64,000 nt of DNA from Acidovorax sp. Leaf191. GTDB taxonomy: Bacteria > Pseudomonadota > Gammaproteobacteria > Burkholderiales > Burkholderiaceae_C. How positions within the stretch are numbered: position 1 is the first letter of the stretch; each line of letters opens with the position of its first letter. The stretch lies in the NCBI RefSeq assembly GCF_001424425.1, contig NZ_LMPT01000019.1, positions 1,011,206 through 1,075,205 on the forward strand, read 5' to 3'. Made by a program: the position numbers and the translations under genes. The notes under the pieces were generated by a model. It made no database searches. It was not told the DNA's origin and saw nothing but the letters and a program-made list of their open reading frames with translations. This document shows positions 27,159 to 35,912 of this stretch, piece by piece.

Positions 27159-27563
27159 TCAGACGCGCACGTCCTCGGGCGCTGTCGATACCGGTTCGGC
27201 CTCGGGCTTGGGCTGGCTCAGCGTGGGTGGCACCGGCGGGTGCCCCATCTGGCGCGCCCGGAACAGGGCCGCGCGCATCAGAAAGATCGACATGATCGGC
27301 ACCGAGATCGCCACGAACACGGCGATCAGCAGCGCATGCAGCGCCAGGCTGCGGTCGGCCACCGAGAAGTACAGCACCGTGCCGTGCATGATCAGCCAGC
27401 AGCCCAGCGTGGCGATGATGGACGGCGCGTGCACCCGCTCGAAGAACGTGGGCAGGCGCAGCAGGCCCGACGAGCCCAGCAATGCCAGGCCCGCGCCCGA
27501 CAGCACCAGCACGGCGACGATGATCTCCAGCCACAGGGGCAGGGTGGTGGCGGCGTCCGTCAT
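27159..27563 (-). CDS. mrpG: Monovalent cation/H+ antiporter subunit G
   Basis: A 134-aa membrane protein, last gene of the mrp operon. It has three hydrophobic helices with the MnhG/PhaG pattern: VLVLSGAGLALLGSSGLLRLP, FFERVHAPSIIATLGCWLIM and ALHALLIAVFVAISVPIMSIFL. The segment RLPTFFERVHAPS is the family signature. The start at 27563 overlaps the mrpF stop (ATGA), which decides it. A hydrophilic Pro-rich tail of about 30 residues follows the last helix. Mrp complexes export Na+ (and K+) in exchange for protons and support alkali and salt tolerance. Confidence 0.94.
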   Translation of the reverse strand: MTDAATTLPLWLEIIVAVLVLSGAGLALLGSSGLLRLPTFFERVHAPSIIATLGCWLIMHGTVLYFSVADRSLALHALLIAVFVAISVPIMSIFLMRAALFRARQMGHPPVPPTLSQPKPEAEPVSTAPEDVRV

Positions 27564-27838
27564 TCGATCACCTCGCCGCGCAGCAGAAACTTGGCCATGG
27601 CCATGGAGCCCACGAAGCTGAACAGCGCCAGCAGCAGCGCGGCCTCGAAGTAGTTCTTGCTGCCGTACAGCAGGCCCAGCACCAGCATCACCAGCATGCC
27701 GCTCAGGTACATGCAGTCGAGCGCCAGCACGCGGTCCTGCGCCGAGGGGCCCTTGAGCAAACGGATCAGTGCGCAGCCCATGGCCAGGGCCAGCATGAAC
27801 AGGGCGATCGGCAAGGCCCAGTCGAGGATAGGCGTCAT
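27560..27838 (-). CDS. mrpF: Monovalent cation/H+ antiporter subunit F
   Basis: A 92-aa protein with three hydrophobic helices, matching MnhF/PhaF in size. The loop LLKGPSAQDRVLALDCMYL between helices one and two is the conserved family motif (GPxxxDRVLALD). It overlaps both neighbours by 4 bp (ATGA junctions), so E, F and G are translationally coupled. Confidence 0.95.
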   Translation of the reverse strand: MTPILDWALPIALFMLALAMGCALIRLLKGPSAQDRVLALDCMYLSGMLVMLVLGLLYGSKNYFEAALLLALFSFVGSMAMAKFLLRGEVIE

Positions 27839-28353
27839 TCAAAGATCTCCATGAGGGGGGCTTCGTAGCGCTGCTTCACATCGGCGATGACCTGGGCGGG
27901 GTCGTCCAGCTCCAGCACATGCAGCAGCAGCACGCTGCGGTCCAGCGACAGCTCGCCCCAGGCGGTGCCGGGCGTGATGCAGACGATCATGGCCAGCACG
28001 GCCAGCGCGTTGGGGTCCCGCACGTCGAGAGGGATGTGCACGAAGCCCGATGGATGCCGACGGCGGCCCGGTGCGAGCAGCAGGCGCGCCACCGCCAGGT
28101 TGGAGCGCGTGGTGTCGGCCACCACCGTGAACGCCAGGCGCAGCACCGCACCGGGCTTGCGGATGCGCACCGGCAGCGGTCGCAGCCCCGCCGTGAGCAG
28201 CGGTATGGCGAGCGCGAGCACGCCGCCCAGCACGAAGTGCCCTGCGCTCAGGCTGCGATTGAGCAGCAGCCACAGGCCCAGCAGCGCCAGCGACAGCAGC
28301 GGCGCGGGCACCAGGCGCTTGAGAGGGCGTTGGTATGTGCGCGATGGCTTCAT
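27835..28353 (-). CDS. mrpE: Monovalent cation/H+ antiporter subunit E
   Basis: A 172-aa MnhE/PhaE-type subunit. Two N-terminal hydrophobic helices (LVPAPLLSLALLGLWLLLN, HFVLGGVLALAIPLLT) are followed by a cytoplasmic domain with SNLAVARLLLAPGRRRHPSG, the PNALAVLAMIVCITPGTAWG membrane-proximal motif and LLHVLELDDPAQVI, all family hallmarks. The start at 28353 overlaps the mrpD stop by 4 bp. It is fourth of six genes in the operon. Confidence 0.95.
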   Translation of the reverse strand: MKPSRTYQRPLKRLVPAPLLSLALLGLWLLLNRSLSAGHFVLGGVLALAIPLLTAGLRPLPVRIRKPGAVLRLAFTVVADTTRSNLAVARLLLAPGRRRHPSGFVHIPLDVRDPNALAVLAMIVCITPGTAWGELSLDRSVLLLHVLELDDPAQVIADVKQRYEAPLMEIFE

Positions 28354-30065
28354 GGCGTGCTGCTCCCGGGCATGGCGGCAGGCTGGGGTGGGTTGGGCAC
28401 GGGCTCGGCCGTCATCACGGCGCGCACGTAGCCCGCGGGTGCGTGCAGCGCGTCGGCAGTGGCCTGGGTGTAGCGCATCACGGCACCGGCCTGCCACACC
28501 AGCACAGCGCAGGCCGTGAGCAGCAGGGCAATCGGCAAGCCTTCCAGCACCAGCAGCTTGGGCACGGTGCGGTCATGCGCCGCCCAGAAATGGCGGATGC
28601 CCGCCCGGGTCAGCGCCAGCAGCGCCAGCAGGCCCGAGCCGATGAGCAGCGCCACCAGCGCCCAGCCTTCCGCGCCCAGGTGGAACCCTTGCGACGAGGC
28701 CAGCCCCAGCGGGTTGAGTAGCGCATGCATCATGGCGAACTTGCCCACGAATCCCGGCAGCGGCGGCAGGCCCGCGATGACGAGCGTGCAGGCCATGAAG
28801 GCCAGGCCCAGGAAGGCCACGGCGGCCGGGATCACCTGGCCGATGAGTTCTTCTTCGCGGTCGTCCAGGTTGATGCCGTCGGTGGGCACCAGGTCGGCCG
28901 ACAGAAAAGGCGCATCGTCCGTCTGCTCGTACGCGGCGAGGTTGGAGCCATCGTTGCGCCAGCGGTCGATCAGGTCGGTCAGCAGGAACAGCGCGCTCAC
29001 GGCCAGCGTGGAGCTGAGCAGGTAGTACAGCAGCCCGGCCGTGAGCAGGTTCTGCCCGAAGCCCATGGCCGCCAGCAGCGTGCCCGACGACAGGATGGCC
29101 GAGAACCCGGCCAGGTGCCCCAGCCGCTGCGAGCCCAGCATGCCGATGGCGCCGAACGCCATGGTCAGCATGCCGCCCCCGATGAGCCACTGGCTGCCGA
29201 ACTGGGCCGAGTCGCCTGCCTCGGCGCCGAACAGCAGCGTCCACAGGCGCAGCACGCTGTACACGCCCACCTTGGTCATCAATGCGAACAGCGCGCCCAC
29301 GGGCGCCGTGGCCGCGCTGTACGCTGGCACCAGCCAGAAGTTGAGCGGCCACACGGCAGCCTTGATGAGAAACGCCACGGCCAGGATGGCTGCCGCTGCA
29401 TGCAGCAGGCCGCGGTCGGAGGCTGCCACCCCGGCGATGCTGCGCGCCAGGTCAGCCATGTTCAGCGTGCCGGTGATGCCGTACAGCATGGACACGCCGA
29501 TCAGGAACAGCGACGACGCCGCGAGGTTGATGGCGATGTAGTGCAGCCCCGCCGACACACGCGGGCGCCCCGAGCCGTGCAGCAGCAGACCGTAGGAAGC
29601 GGCCAGCATGATCTCGAAGAACACGAACAGGTTGAACAGGTCGGCCGTGAGGAACGCGCCCGCCAGCCCCATGAGCTGGAACTGGAACAGCGGGTGGAAG
29701 TGCACCCCCGCCCGGTGCCAGCGCGCCGCCGAAAACAGCACGGTGGCCAGCGCCACGGTGCTGCACAGCACCAGCATCATGGCCGACAGACGATCCACGG
29801 CGAGCACGATGCCGAAGGGCGCAGGCCAGTTGCCCGGCAGGTACACACCCAGGCTGCCCGGCAGCCCGGGGTCCTTGGCCTGTATCAGCAGCAGCACCGC
29901 GATCACCAGGCCCATCAGCGTCGAGACGATGTTCAGCGTGACCTTGGTGCGCTGGCGCTCTTCGCGCAACAGCAGCATCAGCCCGGCCGTGAGCATGGGC
30001 AGCGCGATGGGCGCGAGGATCAGGTGCGGCATGACCCGGTCAAGTAAAAATCCTGTGAATGTCAT
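28350..30065 (-). CDS. mrpD: Monovalent cation/H+ antiporter subunit D
   Basis: A 571-aa antiporter-like subunit homologous to complex I NuoM/NuoN, with about 14 hydrophobic helices. Conserved features include LFNLFVFFEIMLAASYGLLL (helix with the key Glu, near 137-156), AVWPLNFWLVPAYSAATAPVGAL with the essential Lys region nearby, and GLPPLPGFVGKFAMMHALL near the end. It is longer than Bacillus MrpD (about 490 aa) because of an extra loop near 410-440 (YEQTDDAPFLSADLVPTDG) and a longer C-terminus. The start at 30065 was chosen because the family begins directly with the first helix. A family B repeat separates it from mrpC. Confidence 0.95.
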   Translation of the reverse strand: MTFTGFLLDRVMPHLILAPIALPMLTAGLMLLLREERQRTKVTLNIVSTLMGLVIAVLLLIQAKDPGLPGSLGVYLPGNWPAPFGIVLAVDRLSAMMLVLCSTVALATVLFSAARWHRAGVHFHPLFQFQLMGLAGAFLTADLFNLFVFFEIMLAASYGLLLHGSGRPRVSAGLHYIAINLAASSLFLIGVSMLYGITGTLNMADLARSIAGVAASDRGLLHAAAAILAVAFLIKAAVWPLNFWLVPAYSAATAPVGALFALMTKVGVYSVLRLWTLLFGAEAGDSAQFGSQWLIGGGMLTMAFGAIGMLGSQRLGHLAGFSAILSSGTLLAAMGFGQNLLTAGLLYYLLSSTLAVSALFLLTDLIDRWRNDGSNLAAYEQTDDAPFLSADLVPTDGINLDDREEELIGQVIPAAVAFLGLAFMACTLVIAGLPPLPGFVGKFAMMHALLNPLGLASSQGFHLGAEGWALVALLIGSGLLALLALTRAGIRHFWAAHDRTVPKLLVLEGLPIALLLTACAVLVWQAGAVMRYTQATADALHAPAGYVRAVMTAEPVPNPPQPAAMPGSSTP

Positions 30066-30091
30066 GTCATTTGTCCAGGCCGCTGCGCACG

Positions 30092-30290
30092 AAACTGGCA
30101 CGCACCGCGCCAGGGCAGCCTGGCAAGGGCCGCCCCGCAGCGAGGGCTGCGTCCCCCTGCCCGCAGCGCGCAGCGCTGCGAGAGCGGGGGCTGAGAGCCG
30201 CGGCTCCAAGCCTGCCTGCGCAGGCTTGGACGGCCTCGAAGGGCCGTCGCCTCTGGCGACTGCACGGAGCGGGAGAGCGCCTCAGGGGGG
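30092..30290 (-). repeat. Family B repeat, copy 5 (3' of mrpC, inside operon)
   Basis: On the minus strand it begins nine nt after the mrpC stop with CCCCCCTGAGGCGCTCTCCC. It contains several hairpins (for example GCCTGCGCAGGCTTGG) and ends TGCCAGTTT. At about 200 bp it is a long copy and interrupts an otherwise tightly packed operon. Confidence 0.75.
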
Positions 30291-30299
30291 TGTTCTTCA

Positions 30300-30665
30300 T
30301 CATGGCATTTCCTGCACGTCTTTGCCCTTGGTCCCATCCACATGGTCGGTGCCGGCCATGCCGCGCGATGCGAGCAGCACCACCAGGAACAGCGCGGTCA
30401 TGGCAAAGCCGATGACGATGGCGGTGAGCGTCAGCGCCTGTGGCATGGGGTCGGCGTAGTGGGCCAGGTCCTTGGGCAGGCCGGGCTGCAGCACGGGCTC
30501 CTTGTCGATGGCCAGGCCCAGGCGGCCCATGCTGAAGATGAACAAATTGACGGCGTACGACAGCAGCGACAACCCCATGATGATCTGGAAGGTGCGGGGC
30601 CGCAGCAGCAGCCACACGCCCGATCCGGTGAGCACGCCGATGGCCAGGGCCAGTATCAGTTCCAT
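30300..30665 (-). CDS. mrpC: Monovalent cation/H+ antiporter subunit C
   Basis: A 121-aa NuoK-like subunit with three membrane helices: LILALAIGVLTGSGVWLLL, FQIIMGLSLLSYAVNLFIFSMG and ALTLTAIVIGFAMTALFLVVLL. The segment between helices two and three (DPMPQALTLTAIVI) is the standard MnhC/NuoK motif. The start at 30665 overlaps the 3' end of mrpA by 10 bp. The gap to mrpD (234 bp) holds a family B repeat. Confidence 0.95.
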   Translation of the reverse strand: MELILALAIGVLTGSGVWLLLRPRTFQIIMGLSLLSYAVNLFIFSMGRLGLAIDKEPVLQPGLPKDLAHYADPMPQALTLTAIVIGFAMTALFLVVLLASRGMAGTDHVDGTKGKDVQEMP

Positions 30666-33616
30666 GGGCCTTCTCCCTGCGTTGCGACGGCGGATGGTTC
30701 GGCGGCCTGTGCCTCTTCGGCAGGGCGCGCGTTGTTGTAACGGTGGCTGCGCACCGACTGGTGGGCGATGCCGGTGAGGATGAGCATGGTCGAGCCCACC
30801 ACCAGGGTGAACACGCCGATGTCGAAGAACAGCGCGCTGGCCACGTGCACTTCGCCCACGAAGGGCAGGTGCAGGTGGGCGGTGTGGCTGGTCAGGAAGG
30901 GGTAGCCCCACACCCAGGCGCCCAGGCCCGTGGCCAGCGCGGCCAGCAGGCCCACGCCGATCCAGCGGCGCGGGTACAGGGGCAGGTGCGCCTCCACCCA
31001 CGAGGTGCCCGAGACGATGTACTGCAGCAGCAGCGCCACCGAGAACACCAGCCCCGCCACGAAGCCGCCACCGGGCTCGTTGTGCCCGCGCATGAAGAGG
31101 TACATGGACACCAGGGTGGCGAACGGCAGCATCAGGCGCACCAGCACGGCGGGCACCATGAGGTAGCCCACGGCGGTGTCGGCCGTCTGGCGCGGGTTGG
31201 ACAGGTCGGTGTCCACGTCGGCCGGCAGCGCGCGCTGCTGTGCGGGCAGGTCCATCACCTCGCGCGCAGGGCGAAAGCGCCGCAGCAGCGCATACACCGT
31301 GAGCGCCACGATGCCCAGCACGACGATCTCGCCAAAGGTGTCGAAGCCCCGAAAGTCCACCAGCATCACGTTGACCACGTTGGTGCCGCCGCCACGGCTG
31401 AGCGCGTTTTCGAGAAAGAAGGTGGAGGTGCTGTCGGGGAAGGGCCGGCTCATCATCGCGAACGACAGCAGGGCCATGCCCGCGCCCGCGGTCAGTGCCA
31501 GGGCCATGTCGCGGTAGCGGCGCAGTTGGGTGCGGCGCTCCTCGGCCAGCGTGGGCTTGCGCAGTGTCTCGTCACGCCGGGGCAGCCAGCGCAGGCCCAG
31601 CAGGATGAGGATGGTGGTCACGATCTCCACCACGATCTGCGTGAGCGCCAGGTCGGGCGCAGAGAACCACAGGAAGGTAAGGCACACGCACAACCCCGCG
31701 CCACCGAGCAGCGTGAGGGCCGCCAGGCGGTGGTACTTGGCCTGCCAGGCCGCCGCCATGGCGCACAGCGCACCCAGCAGCCACAGCAGCGCGAACGCGG
31801 GCGACAGCGGCAGCTGCGTGCGGTCGCCGATCGGCAGGCCGCGCGACCACAGGGGCAGTACGCAGGCCAGCAGCGCGGCGCTCACCAGCCATAGCATCTG
31901 CCACTGCAGGCGCCCGGTGCCCAGCAGGCGGCGGCCATGGCGCCCCGCCTGGCTGACCAGGGCCAGCGTGTGCTCGAACACGCGCTGCCCGCTGATGCGG
32001 TACATGAGCGGCGGTGCGTCGACCGTGCCCTTCTCGCGCTGGCGGCGCAGCAGCGCATACAGCGCAATGCCGCCGCCCAGGGCGATCAGGCTCATCACGA
32101 AGGGCGTGTTGAACCCGTGCCAGACAGCCAGGCTGTAGACGGGCAGCTCGCCCCCTACCACCGGCCGGGCTGCGGCGGCCAGGTACGCGCCCACGGACCA
32201 GGCCGGCAGCACCCCCACCACCAGGCAGGCCAGCACCAGCAGCTCCACCGGCACGCGCATCCAGTGCGGGGGCTCGTGCGGCTCGCGTGGCAGGTCGGTG
32301 GCTGCGGGGCCCCAGAACACATCCACCGTGAAGCGCAGCGAGTACGCCACGCTGAACACGCCTGCGATGGTGGCCGCCACGGGCAGCAGCCATTCGAGCA
32401 GGGGTGTCGTGTTCACGTACACGGTTTCGGCAAAGAACATTTCTTTGGACAAGAAGCCGTTGAGCAGCGGAACGCCCGCCATGGCCGCACTGGCCACCAT
32501 GGCCAGCGTGGAGGTGATGGGCATCATCCGGCGCAGGCCCGACAGGCGCCGGATGTCGCGCGTGCCGCTTTCATGGTCCACGATGCCCACGGCCATGAAG
32601 AGCGAGGCCTTGAAGGTCGCGTGGTTCATGATGTGGAACACGGCCGCCACGGCGGCCAGCGGGCTGTTCAGGCCCAGCAGCAGGGTGATGAGGCCCAGGT
32701 GCGAAATGGTCGAATACGCGAGCAGCCCCTTGAGGTCGTTCTGGAACATGGCCGCGTAGCCGCCCACCAGCAGCGTGCACAGGCCTGCGCCGCCCACCAG
32801 CCAGAACCACTGCTCCGTGCCCGCCAGCGCCGGCCACAGGCGCGCCAGCAGAAACACACCCGCCTTGACCATGGTGGCCGAGTGCAGGTAGGCCGACACC
32901 GGCGTGGGCGCGGCCATGGCATTGGGCAGCCAGAAGTGGAAGGGGAACTGCGCGCTCTTGGTCAGCGCGCCCAGCAGGATCAGCACCAGCGCGGTGGTGT
33001 ACAGCGGGTGGCTCTGGATGAGCTGGCCGGCCTCGAGCACGTGGTCCAGGTCATAGCTGCCCACGATGTGGCCCAGCACCAGCATGCCGGCCAGCATGGC
33101 CAGGCCGCCCGTGCCGGTCACGGTGAGCGCCATGCGCGCGCCGCGCCGCGCATCCTTGCGGTGGTGCCAGTAGCCGATCAGCAGGAACGAGAACAGGCTG
33201 GTCAGCTCCCAGAAGAATGCGATCTGGATGATGTTGCCCGACAGCACCACGCCGACCATGGCGCCCATGAACGCCAGAAAGAACGAGAAGAAGCGCGGCA
33301 CCGGGTCGGCCGCCGACATGTAGTAGCGCGCGTACAGCACCACCAGGCTGCCCACGCCCAGCACCAGCATGCAGAACATCCAGGCAAAGCCATCCATGCG
33401 GATGACGAGGTTCAGGCCCAGGGCAGGCAGCCACTCAATGTCTTGCCGGAGCACGCCGCCGTCCGCGATCTGCGGAAAACACAGCGCCACCTGCACGGTG
33501 CAGAACACGGCGATCAAACCCGCCAGCGTGGACTCAGTATTGCGGGCATTGGCAGGCAGCACTGCCGCCAGCAGGCTGCCGATGAAGGGGAGGAGGATGA
33601 GGGTGATCAGGGGCAT
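30656..33616 (-). CDS. mrpA: Monovalent cation/H+ antiporter subunit A with fused subunit B domain
   Basis: A 986-aa protein, first gene of the mrp operon, with about 20 or more hydrophobic helices. Residues about 60-500 form the NuoL-like proton-antiporter core (FFWELTSLFSFLLIGYWHHR, LTKSAQFPFHFWLPNAMAAP, TPVSAYLHSATMVKAGVFLL). About 600-770 match the MbhD/MbhE-like extension (APDLALTQIVVEIVTTILIL). About 830-965 match MrpB/MnhB (VRLMLPFATLVSMYLFMRGH, NEPGGGFVAGLVFSVALLLQ). The A-B fusion is common in Gram-negative group 2 Mrp systems. With C-G it builds the complete six-gene Na+/H+ antiporter. Confidence 0.96.
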   Translation of the reverse strand: MPLITLILLPFIGSLLAAVLPANARNTESTLAGLIAVFCTVQVALCFPQIADGGVLRQDIEWLPALGLNLVIRMDGFAWMFCMLVLGVGSLVVLYARYYMSAADPVPRFFSFFLAFMGAMVGVVLSGNIIQIAFFWELTSLFSFLLIGYWHHRKDARRGARMALTVTGTGGLAMLAGMLVLGHIVGSYDLDHVLEAGQLIQSHPLYTTALVLILLGALTKSAQFPFHFWLPNAMAAPTPVSAYLHSATMVKAGVFLLARLWPALAGTEQWFWLVGGAGLCTLLVGGYAAMFQNDLKGLLAYSTISHLGLITLLLGLNSPLAAVAAVFHIMNHATFKASLFMAVGIVDHESGTRDIRRLSGLRRMMPITSTLAMVASAAMAGVPLLNGFLSKEMFFAETVYVNTTPLLEWLLPVAATIAGVFSVAYSLRFTVDVFWGPAATDLPREPHEPPHWMRVPVELLVLACLVVGVLPAWSVGAYLAAAARPVVGGELPVYSLAVWHGFNTPFVMSLIALGGGIALYALLRRQREKGTVDAPPLMYRISGQRVFEHTLALVSQAGRHGRRLLGTGRLQWQMLWLVSAALLACVLPLWSRGLPIGDRTQLPLSPAFALLWLLGALCAMAAAWQAKYHRLAALTLLGGAGLCVCLTFLWFSAPDLALTQIVVEIVTTILILLGLRWLPRRDETLRKPTLAEERRTQLRRYRDMALALTAGAGMALLSFAMMSRPFPDSTSTFFLENALSRGGGTNVVNVMLVDFRGFDTFGEIVVLGIVALTVYALLRRFRPAREVMDLPAQQRALPADVDTDLSNPRQTADTAVGYLMVPAVLVRLMLPFATLVSMYLFMRGHNEPGGGFVAGLVFSVALLLQYIVSGTSWVEAHLPLYPRRWIGVGLLAALATGLGAWVWGYPFLTSHTAHLHLPFVGEVHVASALFFDIGVFTLVVGSTMLILTGIAHQSVRSHRYNNARPAEEAQAAEPSAVATQGEGPWN

Positions 33617-33685
33617 GCCCCAACGATTTTAGGGGCAGCTTTCAAAGACCCTGCCTGAAGCCGGCCGTTGCGCGAACGTTGGCGC

Positions 33686-33714
33686 AAAAAAACAAGCCCG
33701 CGGCGGCGGGCTTG
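33686..33714 (-). terminator. Rho-independent terminator of the comEA-like gene
   Basis: Stem CAAGCCCG (33693-33700) / CGGGCTTG (33707-33714), loop CGGCGG, then a U-run on the minus strand (A's at 33686-33692). It sits 17 nt after the stop codon. Confidence 0.88.
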
Positions 33715-33731
33715 CAGCTTGGGGAGCGTGC

Positions 33732-34172
33732 TTAGTTTTTGCTAGCGCTGGCTGTCGGCGCGGGCGCCGGGGCTGCCGCTGCTGGCGTGGCGGGGTCGGC
33801 CTGCGCTGCGCTGCCGCGGGGCTTGGCATCTTGCGCGGCGCCTGCCTGTTTCTTGCTGTGGGCGCCGTGGGCCTTGGCCTCGGCCTCGGCCTTGGCGGCG
33901 GCTGCGGCGCTGTACTTCTTGCCGTTGACGGTGAGGCCTTCCTTGGAGAAGTTCACGGCGCTCTTGTTGCCCACGCCGCCCACGCGGCCGATGAAGTCGC
34001 TCCAGTCCTTGAAGGACGCGCTGCGGCGCTCGTCGAGGATGCGGCTGGACAGACCCGGCCCGATGCCCTTGATGCCGTCGAGCTCGGCTTCGGTGGCGGT
34101 GTTCACATCAACGGCCGCAAAGGCGGCGGCGGCACACAGGGAGGCGAGGAGGGTGAGCAGTTTCTTCAGCAT
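33732..34172 (-). CDS. ComEA-like helix-hairpin-helix DNA-binding protein
   Basis: A 146-aa exported protein. The signal peptide is MLKKLLTLLASLCAAAAFA. A helix-hairpin-helix domain at residues 20-85 follows: VDVNTATEAELDGIKGIGPG is the ComEA signature, with the hairpin GIKGIGPG and GRVGGVGNKSAVNF. The C-terminal 50 residues are Ala/Pro/Lys-rich and low complexity. Such small periplasmic ComEA proteins bind double-stranded DNA during natural transformation, though many are found in bacteria not known to be competent. The start at 34172 yields the signal peptide; upstream in-frame codons do not. It stands alone, with its own terminator, downstream of lapB. Confidence 0.9.
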   Translation of the reverse strand: MLKKLLTLLASLCAAAAFAAVDVNTATEAELDGIKGIGPGLSSRILDERRSASFKDWSDFIGRVGGVGNKSAVNFSKEGLTVNGKKYSAAAAAKAEAEAKAHGAHSKKQAGAAQDAKPRGSAAQADPATPAAAAPAPAPTASASKN

Positions 34173-34250
34173 GGTGGATGCGGGATGGGGCCGCTGGGTT
34201 GTGTGGGGTTGGGGAGGGAGGGCTGGGGCGCAGATGCCGGCGCTGCGCAT

Positions 34251-35408
34251 TCAGAGTTCTTCGACGCGGCGGGCGGGGTAGCTGTCCCAGGTCTGGCAGC
34301 CAGGGCACTGCCAGAAATGCTGGCGCGCCTCGAAGCCGCAGGCCGCGCAGCGGTAGCGGGTGAGGGGCTTGACCGCATGCTCCAGCGCCCGCTGGACCTG
34401 CGGGTGGAATTCTTCGTGCTCCAGCTTCTCGCCAGCCAGCCATTTGGCCGCAGCGACCAGCGAGCGCTCCTTGTCCAGGTGCTGCACGTAGCGCTGGCGG
34501 GCCGTGTCGCGCGTGGCGTCGTCGGCGGCTTCCATGGCCACCAGGGCTTCGAGTACATCGAGCGACGGCGTCTGTGCATAGTGCGCCTGCAGCAGTGCCT
34601 GTACCTCGGGCACGCGCTGCGTGGCGTTGGCCGCCTCGACCATCATCGGCGCCGCGAGGGGCACGGCGGCAGGGTTACGCTCGCCCAGCGTGCGCAGCGT
34701 GGTCAGGACCTCGGCCGGCCGGCCCATCAGGCGTTGCAGCCGGGCCAGCTCGATGCGTGCGCGCGCGGCCTCGGGCGCCGCGGCCACGGCCTGCTCCAGC
34801 AAGGCCTGCGCGCCCGACAGGTCGCCTTGGGCACTGAGTGCCAGTCCCTGCTCGCACAGGTAGTGCGCCTGCCGCGTGCTGAAGTCGCCCTGGTCGGCAT
34901 CGTGCATCTTGCGCGCGATGGCGGTGGCATGGGGCCAGTCCCGCGAGCGTTCGTAGATGGCCAGCAGCGCCAGGCGGGCCTGGGCCTCGAAGGGCGTGCC
35001 TTCCAGGCGGTGCAGGGCGTCTTCGGCGCGGTCCAGCAGGCCGGCTTTGAGGAAGTCGAGCGCCAGGGCGTGCTGGGCGCGCTCGCGGTCGGTGCGCGAG
35101 AGGTCGCCGCGCGAGAGCAGGTGCTCGTGCACGCGCACCGCGCGGTCGTACTCGCCGCGGCGGCGAAACAGGTTGCCCAGGGCGAAGTGCAGCTCCGAGG
35201 TGTCGGGGTCGTTCTGCACAGCCTCGATGAAGGCGTCGATGGCCTGGTCCTGCTGCTCGTTGAGCAGGAAGTTCAGCCCCTTGAAGTAGGCCTTGGGCGC
35301 GCGGCGGTTTTCGGCACGCAGCTGGCGCAGGTCGAAGCGCGATGCCAGCCAGCCCAGCACGAAGGCGACGGGCAGGCCCAGCAGGATCCAGGTCAGGTCA
35401 AATTCCAT
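34251..35408 (-). CDS. lapB: Lipopolysaccharide assembly protein LapB (YciM)
   Basis: A 385-aa inner-membrane protein that in E. coli links LPS synthesis to LpxC degradation by FtsH. It has an N-terminal membrane anchor (LTWILLGLPVAFVLGWLASRF). A series of TPR motifs covers about 35-340 (YFKGLNFLLNEQQDQAIDAF, TSELHFALGNLFRRRGEYDR, ARIELARLQRLMGRPAEVL). The C-terminal rubredoxin-type zinc ribbon has CxxC pairs in YRCAACGFEA and WQCPGCQTWDSYP near 353-377, essential in E. coli. Length matches (389 aa). It overlaps lapA by 11 bp, as in many proteobacteria. Confidence 0.95.
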   Translation of the reverse strand: MEFDLTWILLGLPVAFVLGWLASRFDLRQLRAENRRAPKAYFKGLNFLLNEQQDQAIDAFIEAVQNDPDTSELHFALGNLFRRRGEYDRAVRVHEHLLSRGDLSRTDRERAQHALALDFLKAGLLDRAEDALHRLEGTPFEAQARLALLAIYERSRDWPHATAIARKMHDADQGDFSTRQAHYLCEQGLALSAQGDLSGAQALLEQAVAAAPEAARARIELARLQRLMGRPAEVLTTLRTLGERNPAAVPLAAPMMVEAANATQRVPEVQALLQAHYAQTPSLDVLEALVAMEAADDATRDTARQRYVQHLDKERSLVAAAKWLAGEKLEHEEFHPQVQRALEHAVKPLTRYRCAACGFEARQHFWQCPGCQTWDSYPARRVEEL

Positions 35409-35730
35409 GGACGGAGGGCAGGTCGGGCGGTGGAGGTGGCGCGGGCGGCGTGTTGGTGGCCGCAGGGGCTACGGCGGCGGGTGTTGTGGCGCTGCCGGCA
35501 CCGGCCTGTGCACGCCGTGCCGCTGCACGGTGGCGCCACCAGCGAGGCACCATGCCCAGCACCCCCACCGCGAGCCCGGCGGAGAAAGCGGTCAGCACCA
35601 CCAGCACGAGCGGAGCGCGCCATTGGGTGCCAAAAAAGAAATGCACGGTCGCATCCTGCTGGTTGTTCAGCGCGAAGGCGAAGAGCGTAAAAAAAATGGC
35701 TGCCTTGAGCAGCCACAGGAGGTATTTCAT
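35398..35730 (-). CDS. lapA: Lipopolysaccharide assembly protein LapA-like (DUF1049)
   Basis: A 110-aa inner-membrane protein with two helices: YLLWLLKAAIFFTLFAFALN and APLVLVVLTAFSAGLAVGVLG. The DUF1049 loop NNQQDATVHFFFGTQWRAPLVL is clear. The C-terminal 45 residues form a Pro/Ala-rich tail longer than in E. coli LapA. A strong GGGGAG ribosome site precedes the ATG, and the 3' end overlaps lapB. Together they modulate LPS biosynthesis. Confidence 0.93.
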   Translation of the reverse strand: MKYLLWLLKAAIFFTLFAFALNNQQDATVHFFFGTQWRAPLVLVVLTAFSAGLAVGVLGMVPRWWRHRAAARRAQAGAGSATTPAAVAPAATNTPPAPPPPPDLPSVHGI

Positions 35731-35870
35731 CGGTCTCCCCAGTGGTGGGGCGATTCTAAGAGCCAGCCCGCTGTGGCCGGGATGCGTGCGGTGCGGGGTG
35801 ACTGGGTATTGTGGATGGGCCGATGCGCCGCCCTGCCGAGCAGGCAGGCTATCTGGTAATGCTTGAAAAA

Positions 35871-35912
35871 GCCGCTACCGCTTGCCTGTACGGCGCAAGC
35901 TGCTATCAAATT
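35871..35912 (+). repeat. Family A repeat, copy 6 (overlaps ihfB 3' end)
   Basis: GCCGCTACCGCTTGCCTGTA then CGGCGCAAGCTGCTATCAAATT. The right edge supplies the final Gln-Ile codons and TGA stop of ihfB on the minus strand. Confidence 0.78.
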
